A DNA stretch of 64,000 bases from an uncultured Lachnospiraceae bacterium (GCA_910588565.1 CAJUPF010000002.1:62001-126000); one strand, 5' to 3'; positions 52,169 to 61,963 are shown, counted from the stretch's first letter. The notes: a model not told the origin generated them from the letters alone. Made by a program: numbers and translations.

Positions 52169-52207
52169 TAACAGTTCCGTAAATGCGCAGACCTGCCCGA
52201 ACTGTTA
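52169..52207. repeat. GTTACAG-type palindrome near the cotS-like stop
   Basis: TAACAGTTC at 52169-52177 and GAACTGTTA at 52199-52207 are perfect complements over nine bases around a GC-rich loop. It lies between the cotS-like gene and the lipoprotein gene. Confidence 0.6.
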
Positions 52208-52214
52208 CCCTCTG

Positions 52215-53252
52215 TCAATTAAGTTCTGCTACACGCATTATACCACACTCTGCCCCGCTTGTGAAATAGAATAACATATTTAAAAATTGTTTTCTTTGTG
52301 TCTCCTGCTCCATCACCCGTTCGAGCTTTTCAATATCCCGCCCGGAGATCCAGGATTTTCTGGAACTGCAGTAATGATTGGCAATTTTCCAGTACTTTTT
52401 GGGATATGCCAGACGCAGGTAAAGCTGCTCTGACTCCTGGGGGCTGAGCTTGCGGATCGTATCATATGCCGTTATCATCTCAATGCCAAGCCCGGTATTC
52501 CAATTGTATTTTTCCAATATTTTACGGATAAAATTCGCCAGATCCCGTACCATAATATCATATGTCATCTGCTCAAAATTAATCAGCGCCCATTCTCCCT
52601 GGGAAAAAATCACATTGTGCTGGTTATAATCGCCATGGCAGAACCCGCGCATCTGCTCCGCCTGCGTACCATCGAGATATTCCGCCTGCAGCCGCAGCTG
52701 CTCTGTCACTTCACTGGCCTGCTGTCTATACCCATCATACACTTTCATAAACAGCATTTCAAATTCATTTTTCTTATTTTTATTTCTGATGTAGTTCCTG
52801 ACCTTATTCAGTTCCCGGTTATGCCGCTCGTATTCCTTTAACAGACTGTTCTGATCCGCCTTTAAAAAATCCGGCGCTGGCTTGTCATACTGCTTTGCCA
52901 GAAGATGAAACTCCGCTAATTTACGGACTGCCGTCAGGATATCTTCTCTGTTCCTGACATCGCATTCCCTGCCCGGATACCCGTTTTTCAACATATAACA
53001 GGTATCGTTTACTTCATCTTTTACCAGCGCTTCACCTTCTTTTGAAGTAACAATCGTCTCAGCCGCAAATCCATGTCCGGATAAAAACTCCAGTATATCA
53101 TATAAAAAAACTGCCCTCTCCTTAGAACCATGAAATTCTTTCAGCAGCATACTCCCTTTATCCGTATCACAGTTCAGGGCTCCGCGTCCTTTTGCTGTGC
53201 TTCTAATCTCCACTTCATACTGTTCCAGAATCTCTTCTTCCCGATTATACAC
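52215..53252 (-). CDS. CotS-family spore-coat kinase-like protein
   Basis: This 345-residue protein has the aminoglycoside-phosphotransferase fold of CotS/YutH spore proteins. The catalytic loop GFCHGDYNQHNVIF is intact, but the usual metal-binding IDFD is INFE, so kinase activity is uncertain. LRLAYPKKYWKIANHYC near the C-terminus is typical of the family. The start codon is GTG (53252) after GGAGGGG. The 218 bases upstream, to the cca stop, show no clear gene. A coat or cortex role is inferred from the family. Confidence 0.85.
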   Translation of the reverse strand: MYNREEEILEQYEVEIRSTAKGRGALNCDTDKGSMLLKEFHGSKERAVFLYDILEFLSGHGFAAETIVTSKEGEALVKDEVNDTCYMLKNGYPGRECDVRNREDILTAVRKLAEFHLLAKQYDKPAPDFLKADQNSLLKEYERHNRELNKVRNYIRNKNKKNEFEMLFMKVYDGYRQQASEVTEQLRLQAEYLDGTQAEQMRGFCHGDYNQHNVIFSQGEWALINFEQMTYDIMVRDLANFIRKILEKYNWNTGLGIEMITAYDTIRKLSPQESEQLYLRLAYPKKYWKIANHYCSSRKSWISGRDIEKLERVMEQETQRKQFLNMLFYFTSGAECGIMRVAELN

Positions 53253-53470
53253 AAAAACCCCTCCACATCCGAATCATTCCGTATGTAACCATGCAAACCA
53301 TCCAGACGATCGCCGCAGTTCTTCCTCACACGGTTATTCCGCCGCGCTGTATGAGGAAACACGCTTTTTGCCTGGAGGGAATCTGGCTCCCCGCCATAAG
53401 GCAGCCTGGTTACGCTCGCGTCTCTTAAAGATATGAAGAGGTTCCTGTAAATATGCACTTTAATTATTAC

Positions 53471-54811
53471 TTATTTATCATCTTTTATCTGGGAGAGCAG
53501 ATACTCCTTTGTATTTTTTTGGGGATCTTCCAGAACAACTTCCAAAAGCTCCTTTAAGATCTTCCCAAGTCCCGGCCCGGGAGGAATGCCCAGCGCAATC
53601 AGATCCGCGCCTTTGACTGCCAGTTCCTTTAAGGTCAGGCACTGGTTCTGTTCCATTATCTTGTGCCAGCAGGCTTTATAAGCCTTGAGATATTCCAGTT
53701 TTCCCGCCTGCTGATATGCGCTCTGCGCCAGTATATCCGCCTGCTTTACCGCAAAAATGGCAGGATAAGCCTCTGCGCCAATGCGGACAACCGCCCGTCT
53801 GACGTCCCGCTGTGTCACCGGGGGATTGTCATCATGGCCTGCCACCAGGCGGCATACGCGTTCAATCGTGTCATTGTCAAACTTAAGCCTGCGCAGAATC
53901 TGTTCCGCCATCCGGCTCCCTTCCTGCGGATGCCCATAGAAATGATGCCTCCCGTCTTCCCCCACCGTCCTGCACAGTGGTTTCGCCACATCGTGCAGCA
54001 GCATCGTAAGACGCAGCGTTTTATCCGGTTCCACATGGGTAAGGGCTGCAATGGTATGCTCACCCACTGTATACATATGGTGCGGATGGTTCTGCTCTGT
54101 CTGCATCATGGCGTCAAACTCCGGGAGAATTACTTTTGTAATCCCCAGCGTATACAGTGACCGCATTTCCTCGGGATGATCCGATACCAGCAGTTTTACC
54201 AGTTCGGCCTGAATCCGCTCAGCGCTGATATGCGAAAGGGACGGCGCCAGCTGCTGTATCGCCTCTTTTGTCCCTTCTTCAATCTGAAATCCCAGCTGTG
54301 CAGCAAAGCGCACCGCCCGCATCATACGCAGCGCGTCTTCGGTAAACCGCTGCCCGGCGTCTCCGACACAGCGAATCACCTTCCGCCCCAGATCCCCAAT
54401 GCCGTCAAAAGCATCCACAAGGCCATGGATTTTATTATATGCCATCGCATTAATGGTAAAATCACGCCGCTTTAAGTCTTCAAGCAGATTGGAAGTAAAC
54501 GTAACTTCCGCCGGATGCCTGAAATCCTTATAGTCCCCGTCAATCCGGTACGTCGTCACTTCAAAGCCCGCACCGCCCATCAGGACCGTAACAGTTCCAT
54601 GCGCAATCCCGGTATCAACGGTTTTGTGAAAAAGAGCCTTTACCTGCTCTGGCGCTGCAGAAGTCGTAATATCCCAGTCCTGCGGCTGTTTCCCCAGAAT
54701 GCTGTCCCGGACGCAGCCGCCGACTGCATAAGCTTCATATCCCGCCCACAGCAGCTTATCTATGATCGCGTCTACCTGATCCGGCAGATGCATCTTCCTC
54801 GCGGCGTCCAT
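53471..54811 (-). CDS. cca: CCA tRNA nucleotidyltransferase
   Basis: This enzyme adds or repairs the 3' CCA end of tRNAs; the two tRNA genes here lack encoded CCA, so it is needed. The 446-residue protein shows the signature AVGGCVRDSILGKQPQDWDITT, the polymerase motif RRDFTINAMAYN, and RDVRRAVVRIG. An HD-like segment LTMLLHDVAKPLCRT is present. The ATG at 54811 overlaps the proS stop by one base (TAATG), so it is translationally coupled to proS. An earlier in-frame ATG would read into proS and is not used. Confidence 0.95.
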   Translation of the reverse strand: MDAARKMHLPDQVDAIIDKLLWAGYEAYAVGGCVRDSILGKQPQDWDITTSAAPEQVKALFHKTVDTGIAHGTVTVLMGGAGFEVTTYRIDGDYKDFRHPAEVTFTSNLLEDLKRRDFTINAMAYNKIHGLVDAFDGIGDLGRKVIRCVGDAGQRFTEDALRMMRAVRFAAQLGFQIEEGTKEAIQQLAPSLSHISAERIQAELVKLLVSDHPEEMRSLYTLGITKVILPEFDAMMQTEQNHPHHMYTVGEHTIAALTHVEPDKTLRLTMLLHDVAKPLCRTVGEDGRHHFYGHPQEGSRMAEQILRRLKFDNDTIERVCRLVAGHDDNPPVTQRDVRRAVVRIGAEAYPAIFAVKQADILAQSAYQQAGKLEYLKAYKACWHKIMEQNQCLTLKELAVKGADLIALGIPPGPGLGKILKELLEVVLEDPQKNTKEYLLSQIKDDK

Positions 54812-56253
54812 TAATATGCTTTTCCCCAGTAAACCAGCTTGTGCGCCGGTTTGCCGCAGCATACGCAGACAGGAGAAATCTCTTCCTGATCATGGAACGG
54901 CATACAGCGGGAAGTAGCTGCGAAATCTTCTTTTAATTTATCCTCACACGCCTGGCTGCCGCACCACATTCCACGGATAAAGCCTGGTTTATTCGTAATA
55001 ATATCTGCAAATTCTTCATACGAATGCGCATCATAGATATGCGCGTCCCTGTGCGCCTTCGCCCGTTCAAACATATCGTTTTGAATCGCTGCCAACAGTT
55101 CTTTTGTCTTTGCTTCCAGTTCTTCTAAGGATACGACAAGCTTTTCTCTGGTATCCCTGCGTACCAGTACGCACTGGCCCGCCTCCATATCCTTTGGCCC
55201 CATCTCGATACGGACCGGCACTCCGCGCATCTCCTGCTCGGCAAATTTCCAGCCGGGACTTTTTTGGGAATCATCTGTTTTGACACGGATTCCGGCTGCA
55301 CGCAGACGCTCCTTAAGCTCAGCCGCTTTTTCCAGAATACCCTCTTTATGCTGCTGGATTGGAATCACCATAACCTGTGTGGGTGCAATCCTTGGCGGAA
55401 GCACCAGGCCGGAATTATCGCCATGCACCATAATAATTGCGCCGATAATTCTGGTGGAAACACCCCAGGAAGTCTGATGTACATACTGCAGTTTATTTTC
55501 TTTATCCGTATACTGAATCTCAAATGCTTTTGCAAAACCATCGCCAAAATTGTGGCTGGTGCCGGACTGCAGCGCCTTGCCGTCATGCATCAGTGCTTCA
55601 ATCGTATACGTTGCGTTCGCCCCGGCAAATTTCTCCTTCTCGGTTTTCCGTCCCCGTACAACAGGAATCGCAAGCTCTTCCTCGCAGAAATCCGCATAGA
55701 CGTTTAACATCTGAACCGTCCGCTCTTCTGCTTCCTCCGCTGTCGCGTGCGCCGTATGGCCTTCCTGCCACAGAAATTCTCTGGAACGTAAGAAAGGCCT
55801 TGTCTCTTTTTCCCATCTGACTACGGAACACCACTGGTTATACACTTTTGGCAAATCCCGGTAGGACTGGACGTCTGTTTTATAAAAATCACAGAACAGC
55901 GTTTCGGAAGTCGGACGGACGCAAAGCCGCTCCTGCAGCGGATTTAAACCTCCGTGCGTCACCCATGCCACCTCCGGCGCAAACCCTTCTACGTGATCTT
56001 TTTCTTTGTTCAACAGGCTTTCCGGGATAAACATCGGCATATATACGTTTTCCACGCCGGTTTCCTTAAACCTTCTGTCTAACTCGTTCTGAATATTCTC
56101 CCAAAGCGCGTATCCGGCGGGTTTGATAATCATACATCCTTTTACGGATGAATAGCCGATCAACTCCGCTTTCTTTACCACGTCGGTGTACCATTGGGCG
56201 AAATCTTCCTCCATAGAGGTAATCGCTTCTACTAGTTTCTTTTCTTTTGCCAT
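54811..56253 (-). CDS. proS: Prolyl-tRNA synthetase, eukaryote/archaeal-like type
   Basis: ProS charges tRNA-Pro. The 480-residue protein is of the short type without the bacterial editing insertion. Motif 2 (RWEKETRPFLRSREFLWQEGHTAH) and motif 3 (GLVLPPRIAPTQVMVIPI) are clear, and motif 1 lies around VYMPMFIPESLL. The anticodon-binding domain and a C-terminal zinc-type region with CGSQAC and CVCCGKPA follow, ending in Tyr as typical. A T-box leader (56349-56578) precedes it, so expression rises when tRNA-Pro is uncharged. cca is coupled behind it. Confidence 0.97.
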   Translation of the reverse strand: MAKEKKLVEAITSMEEDFAQWYTDVVKKAELIGYSSVKGCMIIKPAGYALWENIQNELDRRFKETGVENVYMPMFIPESLLNKEKDHVEGFAPEVAWVTHGGLNPLQERLCVRPTSETLFCDFYKTDVQSYRDLPKVYNQWCSVVRWEKETRPFLRSREFLWQEGHTAHATAEEAEERTVQMLNVYADFCEEELAIPVVRGRKTEKEKFAGANATYTIEALMHDGKALQSGTSHNFGDGFAKAFEIQYTDKENKLQYVHQTSWGVSTRIIGAIIMVHGDNSGLVLPPRIAPTQVMVIPIQQHKEGILEKAAELKERLRAAGIRVKTDDSQKSPGWKFAEQEMRGVPVRIEMGPKDMEAGQCVLVRRDTREKLVVSLEELEAKTKELLAAIQNDMFERAKAHRDAHIYDAHSYEEFADIITNKPGFIRGMWCGSQACEDKLKEDFAATSRCMPFHDQEEISPVCVCCGKPAHKLVYWGKAY

Positions 56254-56348
56254 ATGTCTGCTTCCTTTCTGATTTTATTCTGCTCCAAAAACTGCCAAAT
56301 TGCGGCGACTGGCAATTAAAAAACGCCGTAACATTTCCATCCCAATTT

Positions 56349-56578
56349 AGAAAAATAGGGACCGAACTATTCGGCGGTACCACCCTGATTCATGTATGAT
56401 GCCTCCTCATACATGCGCTCAATTCTCCGTTAACGCCGGACATACGCCATACTTTCATATGGAAGCTCCAAGGCCGGTTCAAACAGGGTCAAACAGAGAT
56501 CTTTCAGCATGTGATCTCCTCTCTGGGAATGCTGCTGTTTTACTAATCCTCTTCCTTGCTTCTGGGTATTTTTCTGTG
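56349..56578 (-). promoter_or_regulatory. T-box riboswitch, tRNA-Pro responsive
   Basis: The T-box core AGGGTGGTACCGCCG lies at 56372-56386 on the minus strand, followed by the CCGAA/TTCGG terminator arm, CCCT and a T5 run. Stem I is closed by GGAAG/CTTCC, has the AGTA bulge (ATTAGTA), and has GAACCGG on its 3' side. The likely specifier there is CCG (Pro), which fits proS. Uncharged tRNA would favour antitermination. Confidence 0.93.
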
Positions 56579-56584
56579 TGGTTT

Positions 56585-56613
56585 ATTTTAGAGGGTGGAG
56601 GGAGATTTGTCAA
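56585..56613 (-). promoter_or_regulatory. Promoter of the proS T-box leader
   Basis: TTGACA, 17 bases, TAAAAT; transcription should begin near 56578, at the 5' edge of the leader. Confidence 0.9.
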
Positions 56614-56654
56614 GGGGGCTTTTTACACTGTCTTTCGTTCTGTGAGCTGTTTAT

Positions 56655-56707
56655 GTTACATTTCACACTCACGCCAGTTTATGCGGTGTTTCTCATCGTC
56701 TGGCGCC
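56655..56707. repeat. Dispersed ~55-bp repeat, copy B
   Basis: It begins GTTACATTTCACA, like copy A at 38428, with CACGCCAGTTT and TCGTCTGGCG. CGCCAG/CTGGCG can pair. It overlaps the last nine codons of the YfhO-type gene and so supplies that gene's 3' end. Confidence 0.6.
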
Positions 56708-59231
56708 TAATTCTTTTTGGCTTCTTCTTAACTGTCAGGCTGATAAAGGCTGCAAGTCCGATGCAGCCCAGGCATATCCCGGCATACAGGCCGGGCGTCC
56801 GGTAGCGGAGCAGGATTTCGTGCGTGCCTTTTGCCAGTGGCAAAGCCATGTACATCGTGTTGGCCTTGAGAAGCGGCTGCTCTTTCCCATCGACAACCGC
56901 ACGCCAGCCAGTGCTGTAGGGGATGGAAAAACACAGGATCTTATCTTTCTCCATGCTTACCCTGCCGGCCACGGTATCCGTCCCGATCGATATCTCCTGC
57001 AGCGCATCCTTTTTCAATGCACCCACCTGCCCTGGATACTCGTCCATAGGCTGGCAGAGAACCTGGATATCCTTAAACTGGTAAGTGCCTTTCCGCAGAA
57101 AACGTATGGTAATCTGCGTCTGGGCATTTTTATGATATCCGAGATTGACAAGATAGTCTTTCTGTCCGATGTAGCATTTATGATAAGGCGTCATATAGCG
57201 CATACGGTTATTGGATTCGTCAGATGACACGTCTATATAAAATTCATCCTTTGCATTGTCTGCAGAAATCTGCGTACCTGTAAGGAAAAGATATGTTTCA
57301 GAATTGCTTAGCCCCTGGAACGACAAGGTGAGTTCTGCGCCCTTCTCCTTTACCTCAAAGCAGCTGCCTTGTTTTATGGAAATGTCTTTTCCGCTGGAGA
57401 GCGTATAATTTACGGACTGATCCGTATAAGCCAGCTCTGTTTCAGGTATGTCGGACGGAGGGTTCTTCTCCGCCTTGTCGAGCACAATGCCCTGCAGCAG
57501 CGCCTGCTGGCGTTTTTGCGGGGGTAATTGCTCGTAGGTTTCATAGGGGATTTGCGATTCATAGCTGTAAGCAAGGGGAAGCGCATATTGGTTCTCATAA
57601 ATTTCAAATACCTTGCCGGGGCCTAAAGAAACGGCGTCTATGAGGCGGTAGCCGTAGGGCATATAGTTTGAGTCCTTTCTTGCAAAATATTTCACGCCGG
57701 CAAGCGCATCCAAAAACGTCCTGTGGTCGAGATCCCTGTAATGGAAAGAAATAAAGTTTTTAAGCGCCATCTCCTTTAAGTACTGCGCAATGTTGGGAGT
57801 TTCCAGGCTCCAGTAAAACTGAATTCCATTTACACCAATCGGGACAGCCGTATTCAACATGTCAAAGCTATCCATTTCCAGCCTGCAAAAATCCTCTTCC
57901 TGTGGGGCGGCCCGTTTGACGGCCTCTGGCGCAGTCGCCATGATTTTGCCAAGCGCCGTGCCGGATTCTGAAAATTTAGACGCCAGGTTTTTGCCGTCCG
58001 GGCCAAACAGGCCATATCCGTTCAGGCAAATATGAAGAAGCGCCGCAGCCAGCAGGCAGCAGGAAAGGACGCGGGGGCTGTATTTTTTGCAAAGCCGCAT
58101 CGCGTCGTCCCATGCGGTAACAAAAATAAAAATGACAAGGAACGCGTACATAAAGCACCAGCGGTTAGCCACATAAGAAAATCCGTTCATCGCGCTTCCA
58201 AAAAAAGGGAACATGAGCATCCCGGTTGTGAGGAGAAACGAGATTTTCAATGCGGCATGCTTTTTTCGTGCAAACAAAAAGAGAATCCCAAAAAGCGCCG
58301 GGAAAGCGAAGCCCAATAATGTCCATGCGTAACCTACCGAGAGCCCTTTTGCAGAGATAAACGTCCGCAGGAAATACTGGTAATAGGAAGGATCGTAAAG
58401 CATTGCATAAAGCGGCTTTTCAGCGGTTCTGCCGGAACCGGAAAACTGGATAAGGACCGGCAGCAGGATCGGGGCCGACATACATACGCCCACAATGGCA
58501 TAACCGGCAAAACGCAGGATCACAAACGCCATTTCTTTGAAGATATGCGTATGGGGAAATGTAAAGAAACGGACGGCCACATAAAAACATACGCCAAGCG
58601 CCAGCATATAGAAAAAATAGAAATTGCTGACAGCAGACAAGCATACCATAAAAATAAACAAGCCGGGCTTCTTACGCCGGAAGATGCGCTCCGCCCCCAC
58701 AAACAGCAGCGGGAGATAAATCATGGGGTTAGCAAAAAATGGGTGGCGCGTACCGGCATGGAGCATATACCCGCAGAAGATATAGCAAAAAGCGCCGATC
58801 AGGGCGGATTTTTTGCTTTTTTTCATGCAAAAGCAATAACAGCTAAAGCTGATGCCTGACAGATATATGCGCAGCAGGATCAGAAAGCCGTACAGATATT
58901 CCGTATATTTGGGAGCCACAAAAATGCTCAGCAGATTGAGCGGATCGCCAAGGACATAGTAATGAAATGTCGTAATAATATCAGCGCCGTAGCCGATATT
59001 AAAGTTCCACAAAGGGATTTCAAAGGTGTGCCGGAATAAGATATTTTTCAGGATTTCACGTCCCCACTGCCCCAGGTAAACCAGGGCGACATAATGCTGG
59101 CGCAATCCGTCAGAACTGTAAATAAGTCCTTTCCCGCCTGCAATATAGGCAGAAAAAACAGCCGGAACAGCAAGCAAAAACAAAACGGTGTAGATCATAT
59201 AGTATTTTGCATATTTCTTAATAGCATCCAT
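56679..59231 (-). CDS. YfhO-family polytopic membrane protein
   Basis: This 850-residue protein has about 12-14 membrane segments in the first ~420 residues and again at the C-terminus, with a large extracellular part between. YfhO proteins are GT-C-like and are implicated in glycosylation of cell-wall polymers (lipoteichoic acid) in Bacillus. The family pattern is seen in GKGLIYSSDGLRQHYVALVYLGQW near 33 and WNFNIGYGADIITTFHYYVLGDPLN near 75. The last ~9 codons fall inside a dispersed repeat. It has no operon partner in the window. Confidence 0.92.
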   Translation of the reverse strand: MDAIKKYAKYYMIYTVLFLLAVPAVFSAYIAGGKGLIYSSDGLRQHYVALVYLGQWGREILKNILFRHTFEIPLWNFNIGYGADIITTFHYYVLGDPLNLLSIFVAPKYTEYLYGFLILLRIYLSGISFSCYCFCMKKSKKSALIGAFCYIFCGYMLHAGTRHPFFANPMIYLPLLFVGAERIFRRKKPGLFIFMVCLSAVSNFYFFYMLALGVCFYVAVRFFTFPHTHIFKEMAFVILRFAGYAIVGVCMSAPILLPVLIQFSGSGRTAEKPLYAMLYDPSYYQYFLRTFISAKGLSVGYAWTLLGFAFPALFGILFLFARKKHAALKISFLLTTGMLMFPFFGSAMNGFSYVANRWCFMYAFLVIFIFVTAWDDAMRLCKKYSPRVLSCCLLAAALLHICLNGYGLFGPDGKNLASKFSESGTALGKIMATAPEAVKRAAPQEEDFCRLEMDSFDMLNTAVPIGVNGIQFYWSLETPNIAQYLKEMALKNFISFHYRDLDHRTFLDALAGVKYFARKDSNYMPYGYRLIDAVSLGPGKVFEIYENQYALPLAYSYESQIPYETYEQLPPQKRQQALLQGIVLDKAEKNPPSDIPETELAYTDQSVNYTLSSGKDISIKQGSCFEVKEKGAELTLSFQGLSNSETYLFLTGTQISADNAKDEFYIDVSSDESNNRMRYMTPYHKCYIGQKDYLVNLGYHKNAQTQITIRFLRKGTYQFKDIQVLCQPMDEYPGQVGALKKDALQEISIGTDTVAGRVSMEKDKILCFSIPYSTGWRAVVDGKEQPLLKANTMYMALPLAKGTHEILLRYRTPGLYAGICLGCIGLAAFISLTVKKKPKRIRRQTMRNTA

Positions 59232-59352
59232 AAAATAATTCTCCTCGCTTCCTTATTCATACGTCTGTCCTGTCCATTCATTTCAGGCCGGCCAATGATT
59301 CCACAGGGCGCATAATAAAGCAGTCGGGCGACTTTTTTATTGTCCAATCTGC

Positions 59353-59397
59353 AAAAACAGGCAGCAGGGCTCCCATGAAAGGAAAGCCCGCTGTCTG
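59353..59397 (-). terminator. Intrinsic terminator of the LRR gene
   Basis: On the minus strand CAGACAGCGGGCT pairs with AGCCCTGCTGCCTG (small bulges), and TTTTTG follows. It is about ten bases past the LRR stop. Confidence 0.7.
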
Positions 59398-59406
59398 GAA
59401 TCTAAA

Positions 59407-60714
59407 CTATATTGCATCTTCTGTTTTAAAGGTATCAAAGCCGTATATATCATCATATCTGCCATGGTCTTTATACCACTGTCTGTAAATTTCCGCAGAT
59501 CCTTCCGGCACATAGACATGTGTAAAAGCAGGTGGGGCGACATCCTCTTTCGCGCCTTCCCCCCTTACCAGTTCCGGCGGTTTTTCTCCGGTAAAATATA
59601 TGCGTTCTGCTTTGATAAACCCATAGTCAGCAACTGTCTTCAAATTTTTCGGATATACAACCTTTAACAGAATTTCCCCTCTGACATTCCATCCCACTAT
59701 ACCTCGATCGCTTGTCAGTTTCTCCACCTGATCCGAAATATAAAGATTGCCTGTTTCATCCGGAATCGCTACAGTAAGGCTTTTATCTGTCTTATTATAA
59801 ATGCACTGGCCCTCCTTCGCATATACGCTGTTTTTATCATCCAGCGTTACATTTTTGATGCAGACGCTTTGGCTGCTATACGGAGTTGAAAAAGCGTCAC
59901 CTTCAATTTTTTTCACGGAAGCAGGGACATGTACCGTTGCGGAAGTACAGTTGCCAAACGCAAATGGTTTAATGCTTTTGATGCCATCTGGAATCTTAAG
60001 TGTCTTTTTAGACGCCGGCGCCAAAATCAGCTCTTTTTTCTTTTTCGTAATCAAATACTTGCCTTTGCTCTGATATGTTTTGTTTTTTGATGAAACCCTG
60101 ATGTCCGTAAGCTTTGTACAATTATAGAATGCAAACTCATCCAGGCTGTTCAGTCCTGCCGAAAGCTCAACTTTTTTTAAATTATTACATCGGAAAAATG
60201 TATATTTCCCCAATGTTTTGACAGATTTGGGGATTTTCACCGCCTTGATGGAATGCATATTACTAAAACACGCCGGCTGGATAATTTTTACCGTATTTGG
60301 TATCTCCAGTTTTTTTATGCGGTCTATCTTATATTTTACTCCTCCGACATAATCGTCAACATTCCAGGGTCTCGCTGAAAAACCAAAGATATCATAAAAC
60401 GGATCTTCTCCCCCTTCTCTTGTCTCCCTGCTGCCAAGACGGGTGACTTTTTTATTGTCCAGTTTGGAAGGGATGGAAAGTTTGCTGCAGTTTTTACCGC
60501 TTTTTAAATCGATTTTATAAATCCATGCTTCCTTCTGGTTCTTCGACGGATATGCGTAATAAGTAAATGCTCCGGATGTTTTCTGAACCGTCTTTTTAAA
60601 GTTCCATAAATTGCCCTGATATTCCTTTGTCTTTGCATTTGCAATGCCAGGAACAAAGAGTACTGCAAGCAGTATGAGAAGTACTGCGGGCAATCTTTTT
60701 CTTATTTTTTTCAT
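59407..60714 (-). CDS. Secreted leucine-rich-repeat protein, BspA type
   Basis: The 435-residue protein has a signal peptide (MKKIRKRLPAVLLILLAVLFV...NAK). Several LRR_5 repeats follow, with the pattern KKLEIPNTVKIIQPACFSNM, KAVKIPKSVKTLGKYTFFRC and KKVELSAGLNSLDEFAFYNC, and weaker repeats further on. BspA-type repeats mediate surface adhesion or protein contact in gut and oral bacteria. No catalytic or wall-anchor motif is visible. It lies behind a broken secreted-protein gene and ends at a terminator. Confidence 0.92.
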   Translation of the reverse strand: MKKIRKRLPAVLLILLAVLFVPGIANAKTKEYQGNLWNFKKTVQKTSGAFTYYAYPSKNQKEAWIYKIDLKSGKNCSKLSIPSKLDNKKVTRLGSRETREGGEDPFYDIFGFSARPWNVDDYVGGVKYKIDRIKKLEIPNTVKIIQPACFSNMHSIKAVKIPKSVKTLGKYTFFRCNNLKKVELSAGLNSLDEFAFYNCTKLTDIRVSSKNKTYQSKGKYLITKKKKELILAPASKKTLKIPDGIKSIKPFAFGNCTSATVHVPASVKKIEGDAFSTPYSSQSVCIKNVTLDDKNSVYAKEGQCIYNKTDKSLTVAIPDETGNLYISDQVEKLTSDRGIVGWNVRGEILLKVVYPKNLKTVADYGFIKAERIYFTGEKPPELVRGEGAKEDVAPPAFTHVYVPEGSAEIYRQWYKDHGRYDDIYGFDTFKTEDAI

Positions 60715-60738
60715 AGAATTATGACCTCCTTGAAAATT

Positions 60739-61635
60739 TTAACTTCTTTTTTTATAGTTATCAATATTTGCCTCTGAAAGAACTGCGCCGGAATATCCGT
60801 TTGCATTCAGATATTTTTTCAGCCTGACCATCTTAAAAGTTGTCTTTTCTGTATAATGATTCTTAAATGTTTTCAGAAATTCTTCTCCGTCAAGCATTAT
60901 ATCATCCTTCAATGACTGCATACTGTAAGCCACAGCTTTTCCTGCCAGTTTATATCGACTGGCATAATAATCAGTATTATCAGCATACTGATGTGCATCC
61001 GGATTAGAATGATCGATCAAGTACCCGTCTTTTGTCGTTGTCGAATGAGCAAATGCATCGGTCATCGAATGCATCGGTCATCGAATGCATAGCACAGCCA
61101 TACAGAAAATACTTACGGTTTGCTTTTGTATCTGCAACGCCTAATTTGCTAAAAATAGACGCCTTTTTACTATTAAATTTCTTAATATCTGCCTTTACCT
61201 TATTAAATACAGTTTGATTGATTCCCCATATACTGGAATAATCTGTAAAACCTGATAAACTTCCGCCTTCCAGAGCAACTGATGTAATCAATTCACAAAC
61301 TGCAGCATAATTAATATCTGTCTTTGTCCCATTTTCAGTATAGTCAAAACATCCATGCCACCATCTGTGTTTTCTTTTAACGCCATTACTATCGGTATAA
61401 TGCCAGCCTATGGTATCATGATCAGGATATACTCTTCTTCCACAATACTGTCACTGACTTCATCCGCCACCTGTTCATAAACCGTTTCGTCCTCTGCCAG
61501 AATAACGTACTGTTTTTCCCCCTGTGTTTCATCCAATGGTTCCTGCGCGTATACCGAAACCTCATATTTTCCGATAATAGAAACCATCATCACTGCCGCC
61601 AATGTTCCTGCTAAAAATCTTCTGCGTTTTGTCAT
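60739..61635 (-). pseudogene. Secreted-protein gene broken by a frameshift and a 16-bp duplication
   Basis: Three frames combine into one protein of about 300 residues. The first gives a signal peptide (MTKRRRFLAGTLAAVMMVSIIG) and an acidic segment ending VEEE, then stops. One base over, the sequence resumes as VYPDHDTIGWHYTDSNG and continues through GGSLSGFTDYSSIWGIN to GCAMHSMTDAF. There a 16-bp duplication (61053-61084) shifts the frame; removing one copy restores MHSMTDAFAHSTTTKDG and the rest to the final stop. The His/Asp-rich motifs suggest a metal-dependent secreted enzyme, possibly zinc phospholipase-like, but the family is uncertain. It lies between the LRR gene and a small secreted peptide gene. 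Confidence 0.8.
61053..61084. repeat. 16-bp perfect tandem duplication
   Basis: ATGCATCGGTCATCGA occurs twice in direct tandem, then ATGCAT again. The unit is not a multiple of three, so the copy number decides the reading frame of the pseudogene. Confidence 0.97.
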
Positions 61636-61729
61636 AATTTTCCCCCTTGTAAAATTTTAATATTTTAATTTTTCTACAATATTAGTATATTATGAACAAC
61701 GCATTATGTCAATACTATTAATGTGCATT

Positions 61730-61963
61730 TTAAACAGGAATCCAATCGCCTACCCACTTATGTTTTGTAGAATTATACAAACGTTTATACTGTTTGCCAT
61801 CAATTATTGTATACCGCCAGTATAATTTATCTGCCATCGGCTGGATTTCCTGAACTGAAGCTGCAGCAACAGGTTCTGTATCATAACCCATTGTTCTTAA
61901 CATAAATAAAAGCAAAAACAACAGCATACATTTTCTAAACAATCGTTTCTTATTCAGTTTCAA
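61730..61963 (-). CDS. Small secreted peptide overlapping the BlaR1-type gene
   Basis: The start is TTG at 61963, eight bases after GGAGGG. It overlaps the blaR1-type stop by 14 bases, so it is coupled to it. The 77-residue product has a basic start (KLNKKRLFRK), a hydrophobic segment (MLLFLLLFML) and a likely cleavage region before SVQEIQP. The C-terminal domain has WRYTIIDGKQYKRLYNSTKHKWVGDWIPV-like content; within it KRLYN and WVGDW recall small exported Clostridia proteins. Function is unknown. Confidence 0.6.
   Translation of the reverse strand: MKLNKKRLFRKCMLLFLLLFMLRTMGYDTEPVAAASVQEIQPMADKLYWRYTIIDGKQYKRLYNSTKHKWVGDWIPV

Noticed and set aside
53174..53458. Minus-strand frame of 94 codons between cca and the cotS-like gene
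   Set aside because: It overlaps the cotS-like start in another frame and its translation shows no conserved pattern.
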